Counted from the first letter of the stretch, positions 1 through 9,632 are shown. The stretch: 64,000 nt of DNA from Planctomycetota bacterium (GCA_028280485.1 JANQLS010000049.1:62001-126000); one strand, 5' to 3'. Notes: generated from the sequence alone by a model not told the origin. Numbers and translations: made by a program.

Positions 1-1056
1 GAAAAACCTTCTTCTGATGTGAGCCATACAAGCAATCGAAATGATATCTTCCTTTTCGCTACTCACCGTTTTGTAGGCAGAGTAGCCATCGGATTGCAAA
101 TGACCACGGAATCCTTCTAAGGCTTTTAGAGGATGTATTGACTGTCGACTTTCACTGACAAAATAATAAACTTCTCCTTTGGGATGACCCAATGCCCAAA
201 CGTAACATTTTTTAGACTTTTTCTTAATGTTAGGATCGAGGGCATTGATCGGAGTTTCATCCATTTGGAGAAACGATCGCTCGATGAGTTTTCGTTTCAA
301 GCTTTCTACCAAGGGTAAAAGCAAATCACTCAATGGTCCCAGCCAGGAGTTCATGGTCGACCGAGTGATTTCGACTCCCAAGCGCTTGAAGATTTTTTCA
401 ATGCGCTAAAGAGGAAGTGCATCGCAGTACTTTGAAATCAGAATAAAAGCCAAAAGGCTTGAAGAAGGTCGTCCCTTAGGAATTGGGCGATAAGGCAATG
501 GAGCGACCAAGAGTCGATTCATATGCTCTTCACAGGCGTAATGCCGTTGAATATATTTTTTAACGAAAAACTTAGCAGGGACGTAAACCAACTCTTCAGT
601 AATAACTTCCTTAACGATCACCATGGGAAGATTGCAACAAGCGCAGCTACGATCCGCTTCAGGGGGATCGATATAAACAATTTCCCGAGGCAAATCTTCC
701 GGAAGCGGCTTGGGGCCTTTAGGCTTGGGCTTTTTTCTTTGGTAGGTGAGCTTTTGGTATGAAGAGGGTGAAGTGCCTATCGACTCTTCTTTTTCTTCGG
801 GATTAAAACCATCGATCAGATCTAAAAGATCGCCTTGATCGGGGTGATGGTATTTTTCTGAGGAACGCCCGTAGAGTTTTTTGAGGAGGGACTGAAGTTG
901 CTCTTCTAAGCGTTCGATCTTTTGTTGTTGATCATTGCGATCACAACGGAGGGTTTCAAGCTCAAGTTTGAGACTTTCATTTTCATTTTTAAAAGCTTGA
1001 ATGATCTCTTTCACCTCTTGATTCATAGAGGCAAGATCATAGCGAGGGGGCATCAA
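1..1056 (-). pseudogene. tnpC: IS66 transposase TnpC, interrupted by an in-frame TAG and cut by the window edge
   Basis: The N-terminal 216 residues hold a leucine-zipper-like coiled coil (about residues 10-55) and the zinc-finger region with CxxC (SCACCN). The frame then meets TAG at 406-408. Directly behind it the same frame stays open for 135 codons to base 1, starting RIEKIFKRLG and carrying the catalytic signatures MDETP and SDGYSAY of the IS66 DDE transposase. In relatives the residue at the stop is a Tyr (ALPLYR), so one base change TAY to TAG explains it. No frameshift is needed. The C-terminal third with the last acidic residue lies outside the window. Known family role: DDE transposition of the IS. 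I infer inactivation. Confidence 0.9.
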
Positions 1057-1091
1057 AGGTCAAAGGATTTAATCGTTTTTGTAGAGCTTTT

Positions 1092-1448
1092 TTAAAGTGA
1101 ACTAGCTCTTCTTCTATACCATTTTCTTCGCGTAAAATTTTTAAGATCTAAGCCATCTAAAAGTACAGTGAGTTCACTCGAAGACATTTTAATTGAAGCA
1201 TCGTTTGAAGTGGGCCAATAGAAAGTGCCACGCTCTAAACGTTTAGCCAAAAGCATAAAACCCGAACCATCCCACATTAAAATTTTTATGCGATTTTTAT
1301 TTCGGTTACAGAAAACAAAAAAATGGCCTGAGAGAGGATCAAGCTTAAGTGTATTGGAAACCAATGCGGCTAAGGTATCGAATGATTTTCTCATATCGGT
1401 AGCCCCAGATGCCAAGTAGATTTTTGTATTGGGATTAAGACTTAGCAT
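1092..1448 (-). CDS. tnpB: IS66 accessory protein TnpB
   Basis: This 118-aa protein has the full TnpB (IS66 Orf2) pattern: an N-terminal YLASGATDMRKSFDTLA block, then a KILMWDGSGFMLLAKRLERG block and a YWP motif. The length is normal for the family. It overlaps the tnpA stop by 7 bp and ends 35 bp before the tnpC start, so the three genes are translated as one unit. TnpB is required for transposition of several IS66 elements, but its biochemical role is not settled. Nothing in it looks damaged, unlike tnpC. Confidence 0.95.
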   Translation of the reverse strand: MLSLNPNTKIYLASGATDMRKSFDTLAALVSNTLKLDPLSGHFFVFCNRNKNRIKILMWDGSGFMLLAKRLERGTFYWPTSNDASIKMSSSELTVLLDGLDLKNFTRRKWYRRRASSL

Positions 1449-1783
1449 CGTTTTAAAATAGGGAGCAAGCGAATGAGATCTTTTTCATTGAAATCTTCTG
1501 GAACTGAAAGTTTCATTCCACCATCGAAGATGTTTTCGAAGTTGGGAGAAGCTTTAGCCACTTCATTTTTTTCTGATTTTTGAGTAGGTACGATTTCAAC
1601 AGGAAGGAAACTTTGCGGATTGGATTCTTGTTCCTTACAAGTTCGAATCCAGCGGCAAAGCTTTTCGTAGGGAATGTCGTTTTGAAGAGAATAGGCTTTT
1701 TGACTAAGTCCACTATGCTTGAACTGAGCTACGCGCTCACGCATTTGCGATTTTGAAAGTCGTTGACGTTTTTCTTCTGACAT
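1442..1783 (-). CDS. tnpA: IS66 accessory protein TnpA (HTH)
   Basis: This 113-aa protein has an N-terminal helix-turn-helix of the IS66 Orf1/IS3-type kind (residues about 10-50, with SGLSQKAYSLQNDIPYEKLCRWI) followed by a low-complexity linker and a short C-terminal tail. It is the first gene of the IS and starts 52 bp inside the terminal repeat's inner edge. The role expected from the family is DNA binding during transposition or regulation. The start ATG is followed by a charged segment (SEEKRQR), as is usual in this family. The gene is intact. Confidence 0.9.
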   Translation of the reverse strand: MSEEKRQRLSKSQMRERVAQFKHSGLSQKAYSLQNDIPYEKLCRWIRTCKEQESNPQSFLPVEIVPTQKSEKNEVAKASPNFENIFDGGMKLSVPEDFNEKDLIRLLPILKRC

Positions 1784-1834
1784 AGTGTACCTCCAGGGTA
1801 CAGCATGCCAGAACTAGCTAAGGAAGGAAGAGGA

Positions 1835-1860
1835 GGCTGCGAAGGGAATCAGACGCTTAC
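1835..1860. repeat. Terminal inverted repeat of the IS66 element
   Basis: Read toward the element, the sequence begins GTAAGCGTCTGATTCCC, which matches the GTAAGCG start typical of IS66 termini. It sits directly upstream of tnpA. The partner repeat is outside the window. Confidence 0.8.
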
Positions 1861-1912
1861 ACTTAAACACTATTCCGTAAGTTCACGTTATTAGTAGATT
1901 AGAGAAATAAAG

Positions 1913-2488
1913 CTACAAAGGTAAGTTTTTTGACTCTAAGTTATAACGATTTTTTAGTAATAAAAAATTCTGCTTCAGGTCAAATGCCTCTCTCTCACCC
2001 ACAGTGACTTTATGAAACATACACCAAAACGGTGACTCAGCTATATAACAATCTATTGGGAATACCTGTTTTATAATTTGGGCATTAGTGCTTTTGAAAA
2101 TATTTAACATCTCCGCCATACGATGATTACCATCTAATAGAGTCCATGGCCCATTAACTGCTGAATGTGAAAATAAAAAGATACCTTTTCTTACTTCTTC
2201 AATACAACTCTTATGATAGATATCGAGCTTATCAAGCTTAGAACACTCTCCCTTGCCTAAGAGAACTTTTTTTGAGTTAAAGTAGTATGTATTGTATAGA
2301 TCTTTTTCTTCTATTTTTGCCCGCCAAAAATTAGCCTTATCATGGATTTTTGCAAACAAGGGCCATCGAAAATAAGCTCGATCGAAACCTAATTTATTAG
2401 AGCTATATTTCGTGGGACGACTCTTACTTTCTTTTAAAACTAAATCATCTACCACTTCTTTAAAAGTGCATAAATTAATAAGATCCAT
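1913..2488 (-). CDS. Unknown protein with a ParB-like DGNHR motif
   Basis: This is a 191-aa protein of unrecognised family. Around residues 120-130 it carries LLDGNHRMAEML, which resembles the DGNHR/DGxHR nucleotide-binding signature of ParB/sulfiredoxin-fold proteins. The rest (aromatic-rich, with FRWPLFAKIHDKANFW near the N-terminus) gives no further match. A GTG lies three codons upstream at 2497. I chose the ATG at 2488 because neither start has a clear ribosome site. The gene stands alone between the IS and the RHS unit and may be a remnant of the sequence the IS entered. A ParB-fold assignment rests on one motif only. Confidence 0.6.
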   Translation of the reverse strand: MDLINLCTFKEVVDDLVLKESKSRPTKYSSNKLGFDRAYFRWPLFAKIHDKANFWRAKIEEKDLYNTYYFNSKKVLLGKGECSKLDKLDIYHKSCIEEVRKGIFLFSHSAVNGPWTLLDGNHRMAEMLNIFKSTNAQIIKQVFPIDCYIAESPFWCMFHKVTVGEREAFDLKQNFLLLKNRYNLESKNLPL

Positions 2489-2751
2489 GATAATCACTCA
2501 GGCAACATCCAAATCTTTTTCGCGCATCAAATAAGGGAGCCTAGATCCAATTGAAAAAAAATTTCTTGATAAAGGAAAATGGAGGAATGAATAAAATAAA
2601 AAAGGACTTTATTAAAAAAACCGTTTCGAATAGAGTCCTAATTATTATTAAATTAAGACGATAACAAGAAACTTCCTGATCAAACTGTACAGAATCTGAT
2701 CGGTCTTTACGTCAAGACTACCAGATCAAATTATAACCTTAACTAATAATC

Positions 2752-3474
2752 CTACTCATCAATCTTTTGCCTTAGCGCCGAGATAAAACCATCTAGTTTC
2801 CTTGAAGATATATCGTAAGAATTCTCCTTTAATACATATCCAATTTCCTCCCTTAGTTTATCTAAGTCGAATGATTTAATATCAGCTTTTAAATATTTCT
2901 CAAAAACACGAGCCGCATTATTAATGTCTCCAAGATCATAGAATGATAAAGCCAAACGCAAGTAATCAATCATTCCACGAAATACGTAGCTATCGTCATT
3001 AACTTTTATCGCAGATTCAGGACCCCATTTGGTTGCTAAATCTATAAAATGTTCTGCAACATAAAATTTTTTTTCTCTTATCATATGCCGTGCGTAAGCT
3101 AACATCGATGGGCTGTGTGGCTCCCCCGAAAAAACCGCAAATTCAAGGCTTTCAATATTATCATTTGGGTTGATATCACTATTATTGTGCAAAAACTTGA
3201 ACAGATGCCCATACTGCCTTACTTCAATTAACGTAAAGAACCATTCTGGGGGAGCGTCTACCAATTCATGCTTCAAAACTTCATTCCACGAATGAGGGTC
3301 TTTAAAAAGATCACGAACTAATGTATTTAACTCATTATTACGCATAGATCCATTCCAGGATTTAAAAAAGCCAAAAGAAAAAACACCCATCACAAATCCA
3401 ACTGTAGCAAACAAAAATAGAATTGAAAATATTACAAATTTTCTTGCCCTATTCATATTTTTTGTAGTTTCCAT
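2752..3474 (-). CDS. Membrane-anchored helical-repeat protein downstream of the RHS gene
   Basis: The 240-aa product starts with a basic N-terminus (NMNRARK) and one strong hydrophobic segment (about residues 13-33, FVIFSILFLFATVGFVMGVF), so it is probably an inner-membrane protein with its bulk outside or an uncleaved signal anchor. The remainder is helical with TPR-like features (HSPSMLAYARHM, VAEHFIDLATKWG, DLGDINNAARVFEKYLKA). It overlaps the end of the RHS gene by 26 bp and is therefore probably co-translated with it. By position it could be a dedicated partner, such as an immunity or assembly factor, for the RHS protein. This is inference only, since no immunity family is recognisable. 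Confidence 0.75.
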   Translation of the reverse strand: METTKNMNRARKFVIFSILFLFATVGFVMGVFSFGFFKSWNGSMRNNELNTLVRDLFKDPHSWNEVLKHELVDAPPEWFFTLIEVRQYGHLFKFLHNNSDINPNDNIESLEFAVFSGEPHSPSMLAYARHMIREKKFYVAEHFIDLATKWGPESAIKVNDDSYVFRGMIDYLRLALSFYDLGDINNAARVFEKYLKADIKSFDLDKLREEIGYVLKENSYDISSRKLDGFISALRQKIDE

Positions 3475-6400
3475 CTTTATCCATATAGCCTTCTGTGATC
3501 ATTTTCCATTTTACTTTTTCAACATCTGGCTTTTCTTCTTCTGGTAACCCCATCTTACTAGAACCACTAAGATCCTTTAATAAATCAACTTTTTCTTTTT
3601 CAATGGGATTACCATCACCATCTTTCTTATCAGAAACACCAATAACTTTTTCATAAAATTCATAATACGTTACAGTTTCAAATTCCCCTTTTGGGCATTC
3701 TGTCCAGTAAATACAAGTTATTCCTTTCTTAACTCGAAAGCCGGCATCAACTTGCCTAAGAAAAACATTAGTAATAAACTCATTTTTCCAACGATCACCA
3801 GTATCAATATTCCAAGCGTTTCTGATAACTCCTGCGCCTTGAATGCCTCCTTCTGCACTATTAGCGTGTAATTTCACTTGTTTTTTTACACCTAATGGCG
3901 TAACGACCTGTAAAGTCTGACTATTAAAAGAGTTATAAATGGCACCACAAACTAATAGAAACAACAATCCTATAAATCCAACAAGTACCCAACCAAGACC
4001 TAATGTGTCTGGGAATTTAACTGGATTTAATGACCCCCTCCTAACTCCTTGAACAAACTCTCCAAGAATCAGTCGTATTTCATTCTTATTTGCATTTGAT
4101 AATGAGTCGAGAAAACCCGATTCAGAGATACTTTCAAATATATTTAAAAGATAATCTGCTAATTGATCGCGCAACAAGAACGAAACTTTATCAACACTTA
4201 AAAACTGATTTATTTCATTAGAATAATCTCTATATAATGCTGAGTAAACAGCCGAAGAATTCAAATCCAAATATCCATACTTAATCTTATATCCATAGAT
4301 AGGATGGAATGATTGACCACTAATTGATTTACCAAATGCAGTTCGAAGGTCTTCAGCTAACAAATCACCAGCACTTGAGATGAAGGCGATTGCATCTCCA
4401 GCAGGGGTTAAAATAATTGGATTTAAATTCCCACCTTGATAATTTGCAAGAACCTCACCAAAACCAATTTTATTTGGGGTCCAAACAAGGCGTTCCTCAT
4501 CAACCCCAGCCCTGTTTATTAAAACAGGTCTACTATTTAAATCATAAGTGATGGTGTTAGTTGAAGAAGGATTCAACAATTCTACTACCCGACCTTCAAC
4601 ATCCCTTACAAATGTATGGACAGAATTGTTATGAAAGATTTTTGTGAGCCTATCATATTGATCATATTGATAAGTAAGAATTTGTCCGGTTCCCTCCATA
4701 ACTGAAGAAATGGCACCACTATCTAAGTAGTTATAGGTTGATATTCCTCCTAAGGTCTCAACGTTTTTAACTTTCTCAGATCCGATATAATTAATAGTAC
4801 TTATCTGATCATTTTGTATAAAAGAATTAATTGCTCTTCTGTCACCACTGAAATATTCAAAGGTAAAGCTACCTACACTAGGCTTAGAATGAACCTCCTT
4901 TGACAATCGATTAGTTGAATCATAGATGAAAGTTGATTTTAGCCCACTCGAAGAAGAAACCGATTTTAAATTCCCTGAATTATAAAATTGAAAAGTTACG
5001 CTAAACTTAATAGCTCCATTTTTTAAAGCTGAAATATTAACATTCCTGCCCGAGTTGTCATAATCATACTCAAGAAATAGCTCGCCTGGATAGGAAATCT
5101 TTTGAATATTGTAATGGGAATCATAGTTTAAAGTTAACTCAGATAAATTCCCAACTTTAATATTCACAGTTTTATTATTATTATAATATGCATATGTATT
5201 GATAGTATTCTCACTGAGCCTCAATTCTTTCAATCGACTATCAGAGTCATATGCATAAGTTTGGACAACACTACCATATCCAGATATGGTTGACACTCGA
5301 CCATAAAGGTCATATGAAAAGGTCAAACTATCGTTCGAGGTTTTGATAGTTTGAATTTTTCCATCGTAAAAATACGACCAAGTTTTTAAATCACCCCCTG
5401 GAGCCAATTCAGAAACTGGTAATGCAGAATTGTTATAGCTATATGTATAAAATTGATTATTACTAGGTGAGTAAGAATATATTTTACCTATATTATTATA
5501 TTTAAATTCAGAGTTCCCCGCAGAGACTGACTCTTTTTTAATCAATCTCCCAAGGCTATCAAATTGATAAGTATTTGTTTCATATCTATTTCTAATTTTT
5601 GTTAAAACTTTATTCTCGGAGTAAGTAAAACTTACCGTAGAGTAATTACCCTCCGTAATCGATTTAACTAGCTCCAATCCTAAATATGAGTAAGTAGTGG
5701 GTAGCCGACCATTTGGTTGAACAGAAACCAATTCACCATCTAAATTACGTGTAAATGTAACGATGTCATTTTCTAAGGAATAACCTAGCAAATTTCCATC
5801 TTTATCGTATTGATATGTTTCAATACTATTTTGATTCAATGCCCCCCTAATTTCTCTGACTTTAGAATCTTTATCATATAAATAAGTAATTCTTGAATCG
5901 TTTGTTCCTGCAAGCGTATTGAATTGTAGTAAACCATTTTGATCATATCCCAATGTAGTTCTACCAAATGCACTGTCATCTGTAGTTCTAATACTCCCAT
6001 TTAAATCGTATGAATAAGTATAACTATGACCTGAGCCAATATTATAAACGGATCTTTTTTTACCCAATTTATCGTACTGAATTGAAGTTCTTTTTCCTAT
6101 TGGATATATGGTTGCAATGATTCTCCCGTTTTTATCAAATATGTTGGTAATTATACCTGTGCTGAGTTTTTCTAATTTTACTATTTGTCCGAAATTTCCG
6201 TAAGAAATTGTGGACAGAACTTGATCTGAATATTTCTCTACAAGGTAATTCTGACTCCAATCATAACTATTCGTTACTCTTAAATTATTCGGCAATATAA
6301 TTGAATTGAGTTCCTCGACCCCACCATAGATAAACTGAGAAAACCCAAACCTATTTTGACTCGATACCAATTGGTTTAAATTATTATATACGTAGGTAGT

Positions 6401-8758
6401 CCGACCTTCGTCTGGATCTTCTTTATTAACAACATTACCTAATGGATCCAAATTTAAGGATAGTCGGCTTCCACCAGGATAATGAACGCCAGTTTTTTGG
6501 TTATTGTTGTTATATGTATATGTCGTTATACTTGATAGTGGATTGATGCTTGCAATGATGTTGCTTAAAGAATCTAGAATTAAGGTAGTTCTGTTATTTA
6601 AAGGGTCAACATCGCCGACTTCTCTCCCCATGGAATCTCTTACATAAGTTGCTCGATTTCCAACCGCATCAATTTCACCAATTAAAAATCCATTCCTATT
6701 ATATATAAATGTAGTCGTTCCGTTTTCAGGACTAACTGATGAAATAATTTGGCCTAAAGTGGAATAAGTAAAACTACTTATTCCTCCATTTTCATCTATA
6801 TTTCTTATCTCACGCCCAGATGCATCTCTGACAAGCGTCAAAATTCCTGAATCAGAATTTCTCTTGGATATTAATTTAGAAACATTATCATAGATGTATG
6901 TTGTGATTTCCCCCGATTCTTCCTGAAGTTCTGAAATATTAGATCGGGTATCATATTTCCATTTACGAGAAGATCCTAAATAATTTTCCTCTTTGACTTT
7001 TCTATTACGGTTATCGTAAGTATTAGTGGTCCTCCTTCTTTCAGGGTCTTCTACCAAAATTATATTTCTATTCTTATCATATTCTTTTGTAGTGATATAT
7101 CCTTCAGAGTTAATAACACTTGAAATCTTCCCTCCAAGGTTATACGAAAATGTTTTAACCCCCCCGTTTGCATCTTCAATAGATTTTAACTTTTGGCCGC
7201 TATTATAAGAATAAGTTGTTAACCCACCTTCATGACCTTGAATGAAAGATAACCCACCAGTATGCCCATATCCAAATGTTGTAATATTTCCATTCGAATC
7301 TACTACTTTATTCACCATTCCCCGACTATTTAATTCTTGAGTCGATTCAAACCCTAGTTGATCTATAAATTTAATAGGTCTATATATTTCATCAAAAACT
7401 GTCGTAGATAGCTCACCTCCAGGGTATTTAACACTAAAATGATTACTACTTCTAGAAAAAGTTACTCGTTCTTGATTTGGGAGAATTGATAACTCTTGTT
7501 GTAGGATTGCATCAAAAATATTTGTAGATCTATTATTGAGTGGATCCTCTATAACTACTTTTAATTTATCCGCCGGTTGATTGTAGTAAGTAAAACTGGT
7601 TATATTACCATTTGCATTCACAACAGAGCGAATAAACCCTGTTGAGTTGTCTTTATTATATGTAGTTATTCCCCCAGCCTCATCTTCTATTTCCTTAACA
7701 GCCTGTGAATTATTGATATACGTATATGTTTGCCTTGACCCATCAGGCCATTCATTGCTCCTGACATTTCTTCTCGTATCGCTAGCAATGCTTGTGACAG
7801 CAGAGTATTGGTAGGTGGTACGTGAACCAATTGAATCTTCAACAGATAAAATTCGTCCTTCAACATCTCTCTGATAACTTTCAGACCAACCGTCAGCAAA
7901 GCTTACACCATTAATGTTTTGATTAGGCCTATCAACAGTAATCGTGGTTAATTGGTCAGGACCCTCCACAATAGTTTCAGTAGTATTATAACTAAAAGTC
8001 CACTTAGACCCGCCTGGTACTTCAACAGACTCAACTTGATCCTCAGAGGTGAATTGTAAAGATGTAATATAGCCTTCAGGATCTTCCCAACTAGTAAGTA
8101 AGTTATTACTATTGTATCTTAGCTGGATGCGGCATCCTAAAGGACTCATCACTGAACTCAGATTTTGGTTCGAATCGTATGTAAAAGTCGATCTCTTATC
8201 GTTATTGTCAACAAATGAAGAAAATCTACTTCCTGAATAATTAAAAGTAACCCTCTGACCTGCCGGATTTATTATTTCAGATAGTTCAAAAGAGTTATTT
8301 ATATCGGTGTAATTGAAAGTAGTTCTATTTAATGAGCCAAATTGTAAATATGAGATTCGTCCATCAATGTCAGTTTTATAACCTGCAATTAAACCACTTT
8401 GAAAATACTCTCTGTATTCAGTTTCATTAATCCTTTTTATGTTGCTTTCTATTCTGGGAGGGGGATCGTAAGTGAAAGTCTCCCCACTTGATCTTTTTAA
8501 AAAATCAATCTCAGCACCATTAAAATCTGTTCGAGTTATTGTAACTCCTGATTCATATCCTGCAATCTTAGCAGAGTTTGCTGAGGCCCAACCACCTCCA
8601 AACCCAGAATCATGATTTTGATTTGAAGAATAATAAAATAGATAGACAGGTACTCCACTTGAAATTAGCGATTGCCTTAAAACTAATCCACCAGTCAATG
8701 GGTTCACAAATCCGACGGGCAAACATGGCTTACATGTAGAAATAGGAGGAGTATTCAT
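3449..8758 (-). CDS. Giant RHS/YD-repeat protein
   Basis: This 1769-aa protein opens with CKPCLPVGFVNPLTGGLV, the usual entry to RHS proteins (a GxVNxxTGxL-type block), then runs through dozens of YD repeats (for example YTYNNNNQKTG, YQYDKDGNLLGY, FTYDSNQNLSSV) to about residue 1490. RHS proteins fold into a large beta-shell that encloses a C-terminal payload. The usual end-of-core signature (RxxDPxxGRFxxxDP) is present only as a divergent YRDYSNEINQFLSVDK. After it come a helical stretch, one hydrophobic helix (LGWVLVGFIGLLFLLVCGAIY) and about 160 polar residues matching no toxin I know. No signal peptide is visible. The gene follows its upstream neighbour by 14 bp and overlaps the downstream gene, so it is part of one operon. 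Confidence 0.92.
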   Translation of the reverse strand: MNTPPISTCKPCLPVGFVNPLTGGLVLRQSLISSGVPVYLFYYSSNQNHDSGFGGGWASANSAKIAGYESGVTITRTDFNGAEIDFLKRSSGETFTYDPPPRIESNIKRINETEYREYFQSGLIAGYKTDIDGRISYLQFGSLNRTTFNYTDINNSFELSEIINPAGQRVTFNYSGSRFSSFVDNNDKRSTFTYDSNQNLSSVMSPLGCRIQLRYNSNNLLTSWEDPEGYITSLQFTSEDQVESVEVPGGSKWTFSYNTTETIVEGPDQLTTITVDRPNQNINGVSFADGWSESYQRDVEGRILSVEDSIGSRTTYQYSAVTSIASDTRRNVRSNEWPDGSRQTYTYINNSQAVKEIEDEAGGITTYNKDNSTGFIRSVVNANGNITSFTYYNQPADKLKVVIEDPLNNRSTNIFDAILQQELSILPNQERVTFSRSSNHFSVKYPGGELSTTVFDEIYRPIKFIDQLGFESTQELNSRGMVNKVVDSNGNITTFGYGHTGGLSFIQGHEGGLTTYSYNSGQKLKSIEDANGGVKTFSYNLGGKISSVINSEGYITTKEYDKNRNIILVEDPERRRTTNTYDNRNRKVKEENYLGSSRKWKYDTRSNISELQEESGEITTYIYDNVSKLISKRNSDSGILTLVRDASGREIRNIDENGGISSFTYSTLGQIISSVSPENGTTTFIYNRNGFLIGEIDAVGNRATYVRDSMGREVGDVDPLNNRTTLILDSLSNIIASINPLSSITTYTYNNNNQKTGVHYPGGSRLSLNLDPLGNVVNKEDPDEGRTTYVYNNLNQLVSSQNRFGFSQFIYGGVEELNSIILPNNLRVTNSYDWSQNYLVEKYSDQVLSTISYGNFGQIVKLEKLSTGIITNIFDKNGRIIATIYPIGKRTSIQYDKLGKKRSVYNIGSGHSYTYSYDLNGSIRTTDDSAFGRTTLGYDQNGLLQFNTLAGTNDSRITYLYDKDSKVREIRGALNQNSIETYQYDKDGNLLGYSLENDIVTFTRNLDGELVSVQPNGRLPTTYSYLGLELVKSITEGNYSTVSFTYSENKVLTKIRNRYETNTYQFDSLGRLIKKESVSAGNSEFKYNNIGKIYSYSPSNNQFYTYSYNNSALPVSELAPGGDLKTWSYFYDGKIQTIKTSNDSLTFSYDLYGRVSTISGYGSVVQTYAYDSDSRLKELRLSENTINTYAYYNNNKTVNIKVGNLSELTLNYDSHYNIQKISYPGELFLEYDYDNSGRNVNISALKNGAIKFSVTFQFYNSGNLKSVSSSSGLKSTFIYDSTNRLSKEVHSKPSVGSFTFEYFSGDRRAINSFIQNDQISTINYIGSEKVKNVETLGGISTYNYLDSGAISSVMEGTGQILTYQYDQYDRLTKIFHNNSVHTFVRDVEGRVVELLNPSSTNTITYDLNSRPVLINRAGVDEERLVWTPNKIGFGEVLANYQGGNLNPIILTPAGDAIAFISSAGDLLAEDLRTAFGKSISGQSFHPIYGYKIKYGYLDLNSSAVYSALYRDYSNEINQFLSVDKVSFLLRDQLADYLLNIFESISESGFLDSLSNANKNEIRLILGEFVQGVRRGSLNPVKFPDTLGLGWVLVGFIGLLFLLVCGAIYNSFNSQTLQVVTPLGVKKQVKLHANSAEGGIQGAGVIRNAWNIDTGDRWKNEFITNVFLRQVDAGFRVKKGITCIYWTECPKGEFETVTYYEFYEKVIGVSDKKDGDGNPIEKEKVDLLKDLSGSSKMGLPEEEKPDVEKVKWKMITEGYMDKDGNYKKYE

Positions 8759-8772
8759 TTTTATATCCGAAA

Positions 8773-9258
8773 TTAATTTATAAAGTTTAAAAAGCCGCCA
8801 TTTACGCTAATGTTGCTACCATATTTACTAAGCCCATTTTCTGAGCCCGACTGATCAGAATTTGATATTGTTGAGCATTCTGAACAAACTTCAGGAGGTA
8901 AACAAACTGCTTCCGTTGCATCCTGTGGAGGAAGTATTCTGATTGTCACTGGCCCAGAACTTCTTAATGAATTACACCCATTAGGAAGAGTTATTTGCCC
9001 TGTTCCACATTGACTCAAATCAATTCCATCAAAATATTGAGTACAAAATCCGCCAGTCCAGCTTGGGTTGTGACATAAAAAATACCAATATGGTAACCCA
9101 GTAGCGTTTGCTAACGAGTTTGCCCTACTGAGCTCAAAATCACATGACCATGGTCTGAATTCGACCATATATGTTCCATCATTAGTTACGACCATCGCTG
9201 GAACGGATCTCTCCTCAACGCCTTCCGGCAAACCATTGTTTCTTATTCTTACGCTCAT
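8773..9258 (-). CDS. Unknown Cys-containing protein between NifU-like and RHS genes
   Basis: A 161-aa protein without a recognisable family. It has no signal peptide. The first 60 residues are globular (VTNDGTYMVEFRPWSCDFEL, then a WYFLCHNPSW block), followed by a segment with several Cys residues (GGFCTQYF, LSQCGTG, NGCNSL, VCLPPEVCSECS) that could bind metal or form disulfides, and a Ser/Gly/Asn-rich tail. It starts 17 bp after the NifU-like gene and ends 14 bp before the RHS gene. The tight spacing shows joint expression, so a role with the RHS protein is likely but unidentified. Confidence 0.75.
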   Translation of the reverse strand: MSVRIRNNGLPEGVEERSVPAMVVTNDGTYMVEFRPWSCDFELSRANSLANATGLPYWYFLCHNPSWTGGFCTQYFDGIDLSQCGTGQITLPNGCNSLRSSGPVTIRILPPQDATEAVCLPPEVCSECSTISNSDQSGSENGLSKYGSNISVNGGFLNFIN

Positions 9259-9275
9259 TGAAAGCTTCCTAAGTT

Positions 9276-9632
9276 TTAAGCGGGAGTATTAAATGCTGAA
9301 TATAACGCCGATATGGCTAAAACAGGGGTGTGTTGTTTTCCTGGAGGAATTCCCCCTATCTCGACTATAAGGCGATTAACTGTCCACAATTTATAGGATT
9401 CAATTGGTTGGCCAACAATCTTTTCTGTAATGTACGACCCACACAATATTGAAGCTGCACATCCATTAGAATCAAACTTTGCTTCTTTAACTACCTCATC
9501 GCAAATGACAATATAAATGGAAAAGAACGCTCCACTCCCTTTTTGCCCGACTGAACCTACAAGATCTGGGTTTTTAATAACGCCCATATTTCGGGGGTTA
9601 TTTATATGATCCCAACCTAGTTTAGAATACAT
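9276..9632 (-). CDS. NifU/IscU-like scaffold homologue with degenerate cluster site
   Basis: The 118 residues align along their length with the NifU N-terminal/IscU fold: NNPRNMG near the start, AKFDSNGCAASILCGSYITE in the middle and PPGKQHTPVLAISAL near the end. IscU proteins hold a [2Fe-2S] cluster with three Cys and an Asp. Here only the middle Cys (C58) is kept. The first Cys is Phe36, the Asp after it is Ser38, and the last Cys is Thr102. The His before that position (H101) remains. A normal cluster scaffold function is therefore unlikely. It is the first gene of the tightly spaced RHS operon, and the likely ribosome site GAGTGGG precedes its ATG. Confidence 0.8.
   Translation of the reverse strand: MYSKLGWDHINNPRNMGVIKNPDLVGSVGQKGSGAFFSIYIVICDEVVKEAKFDSNGCAASILCGSYITEKIVGQPIESYKLWTVNRLIVEIGGIPPGKQHTPVLAISALYSAFNTPA

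Larger units (their letters stand above)
1..1860 (-). mobile_element. IS66-family insertion sequence, one end (partial)
   Basis: Three leftward genes in the standard IS66 order tnpA-tnpB-tnpC occupy this segment, with a typical IS66 terminal repeat at 1835-1860. The other end lies beyond the window start, so the element is cut by the window and its target-site duplication cannot be checked. The bases just outside the end, 1861-1868 (acttaaac), would be one copy of an expected 8-bp duplication. The transposase gene carries an in-frame stop, so this copy is probably unable to move by itself unless the stop is read through. Confidence 0.93.

Noticed and set aside
3449-3930. A named toxin domain at the RHS C-terminus
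   Set aside because: I could not identify any catalytic motif, so naming a toxin would be a guess.
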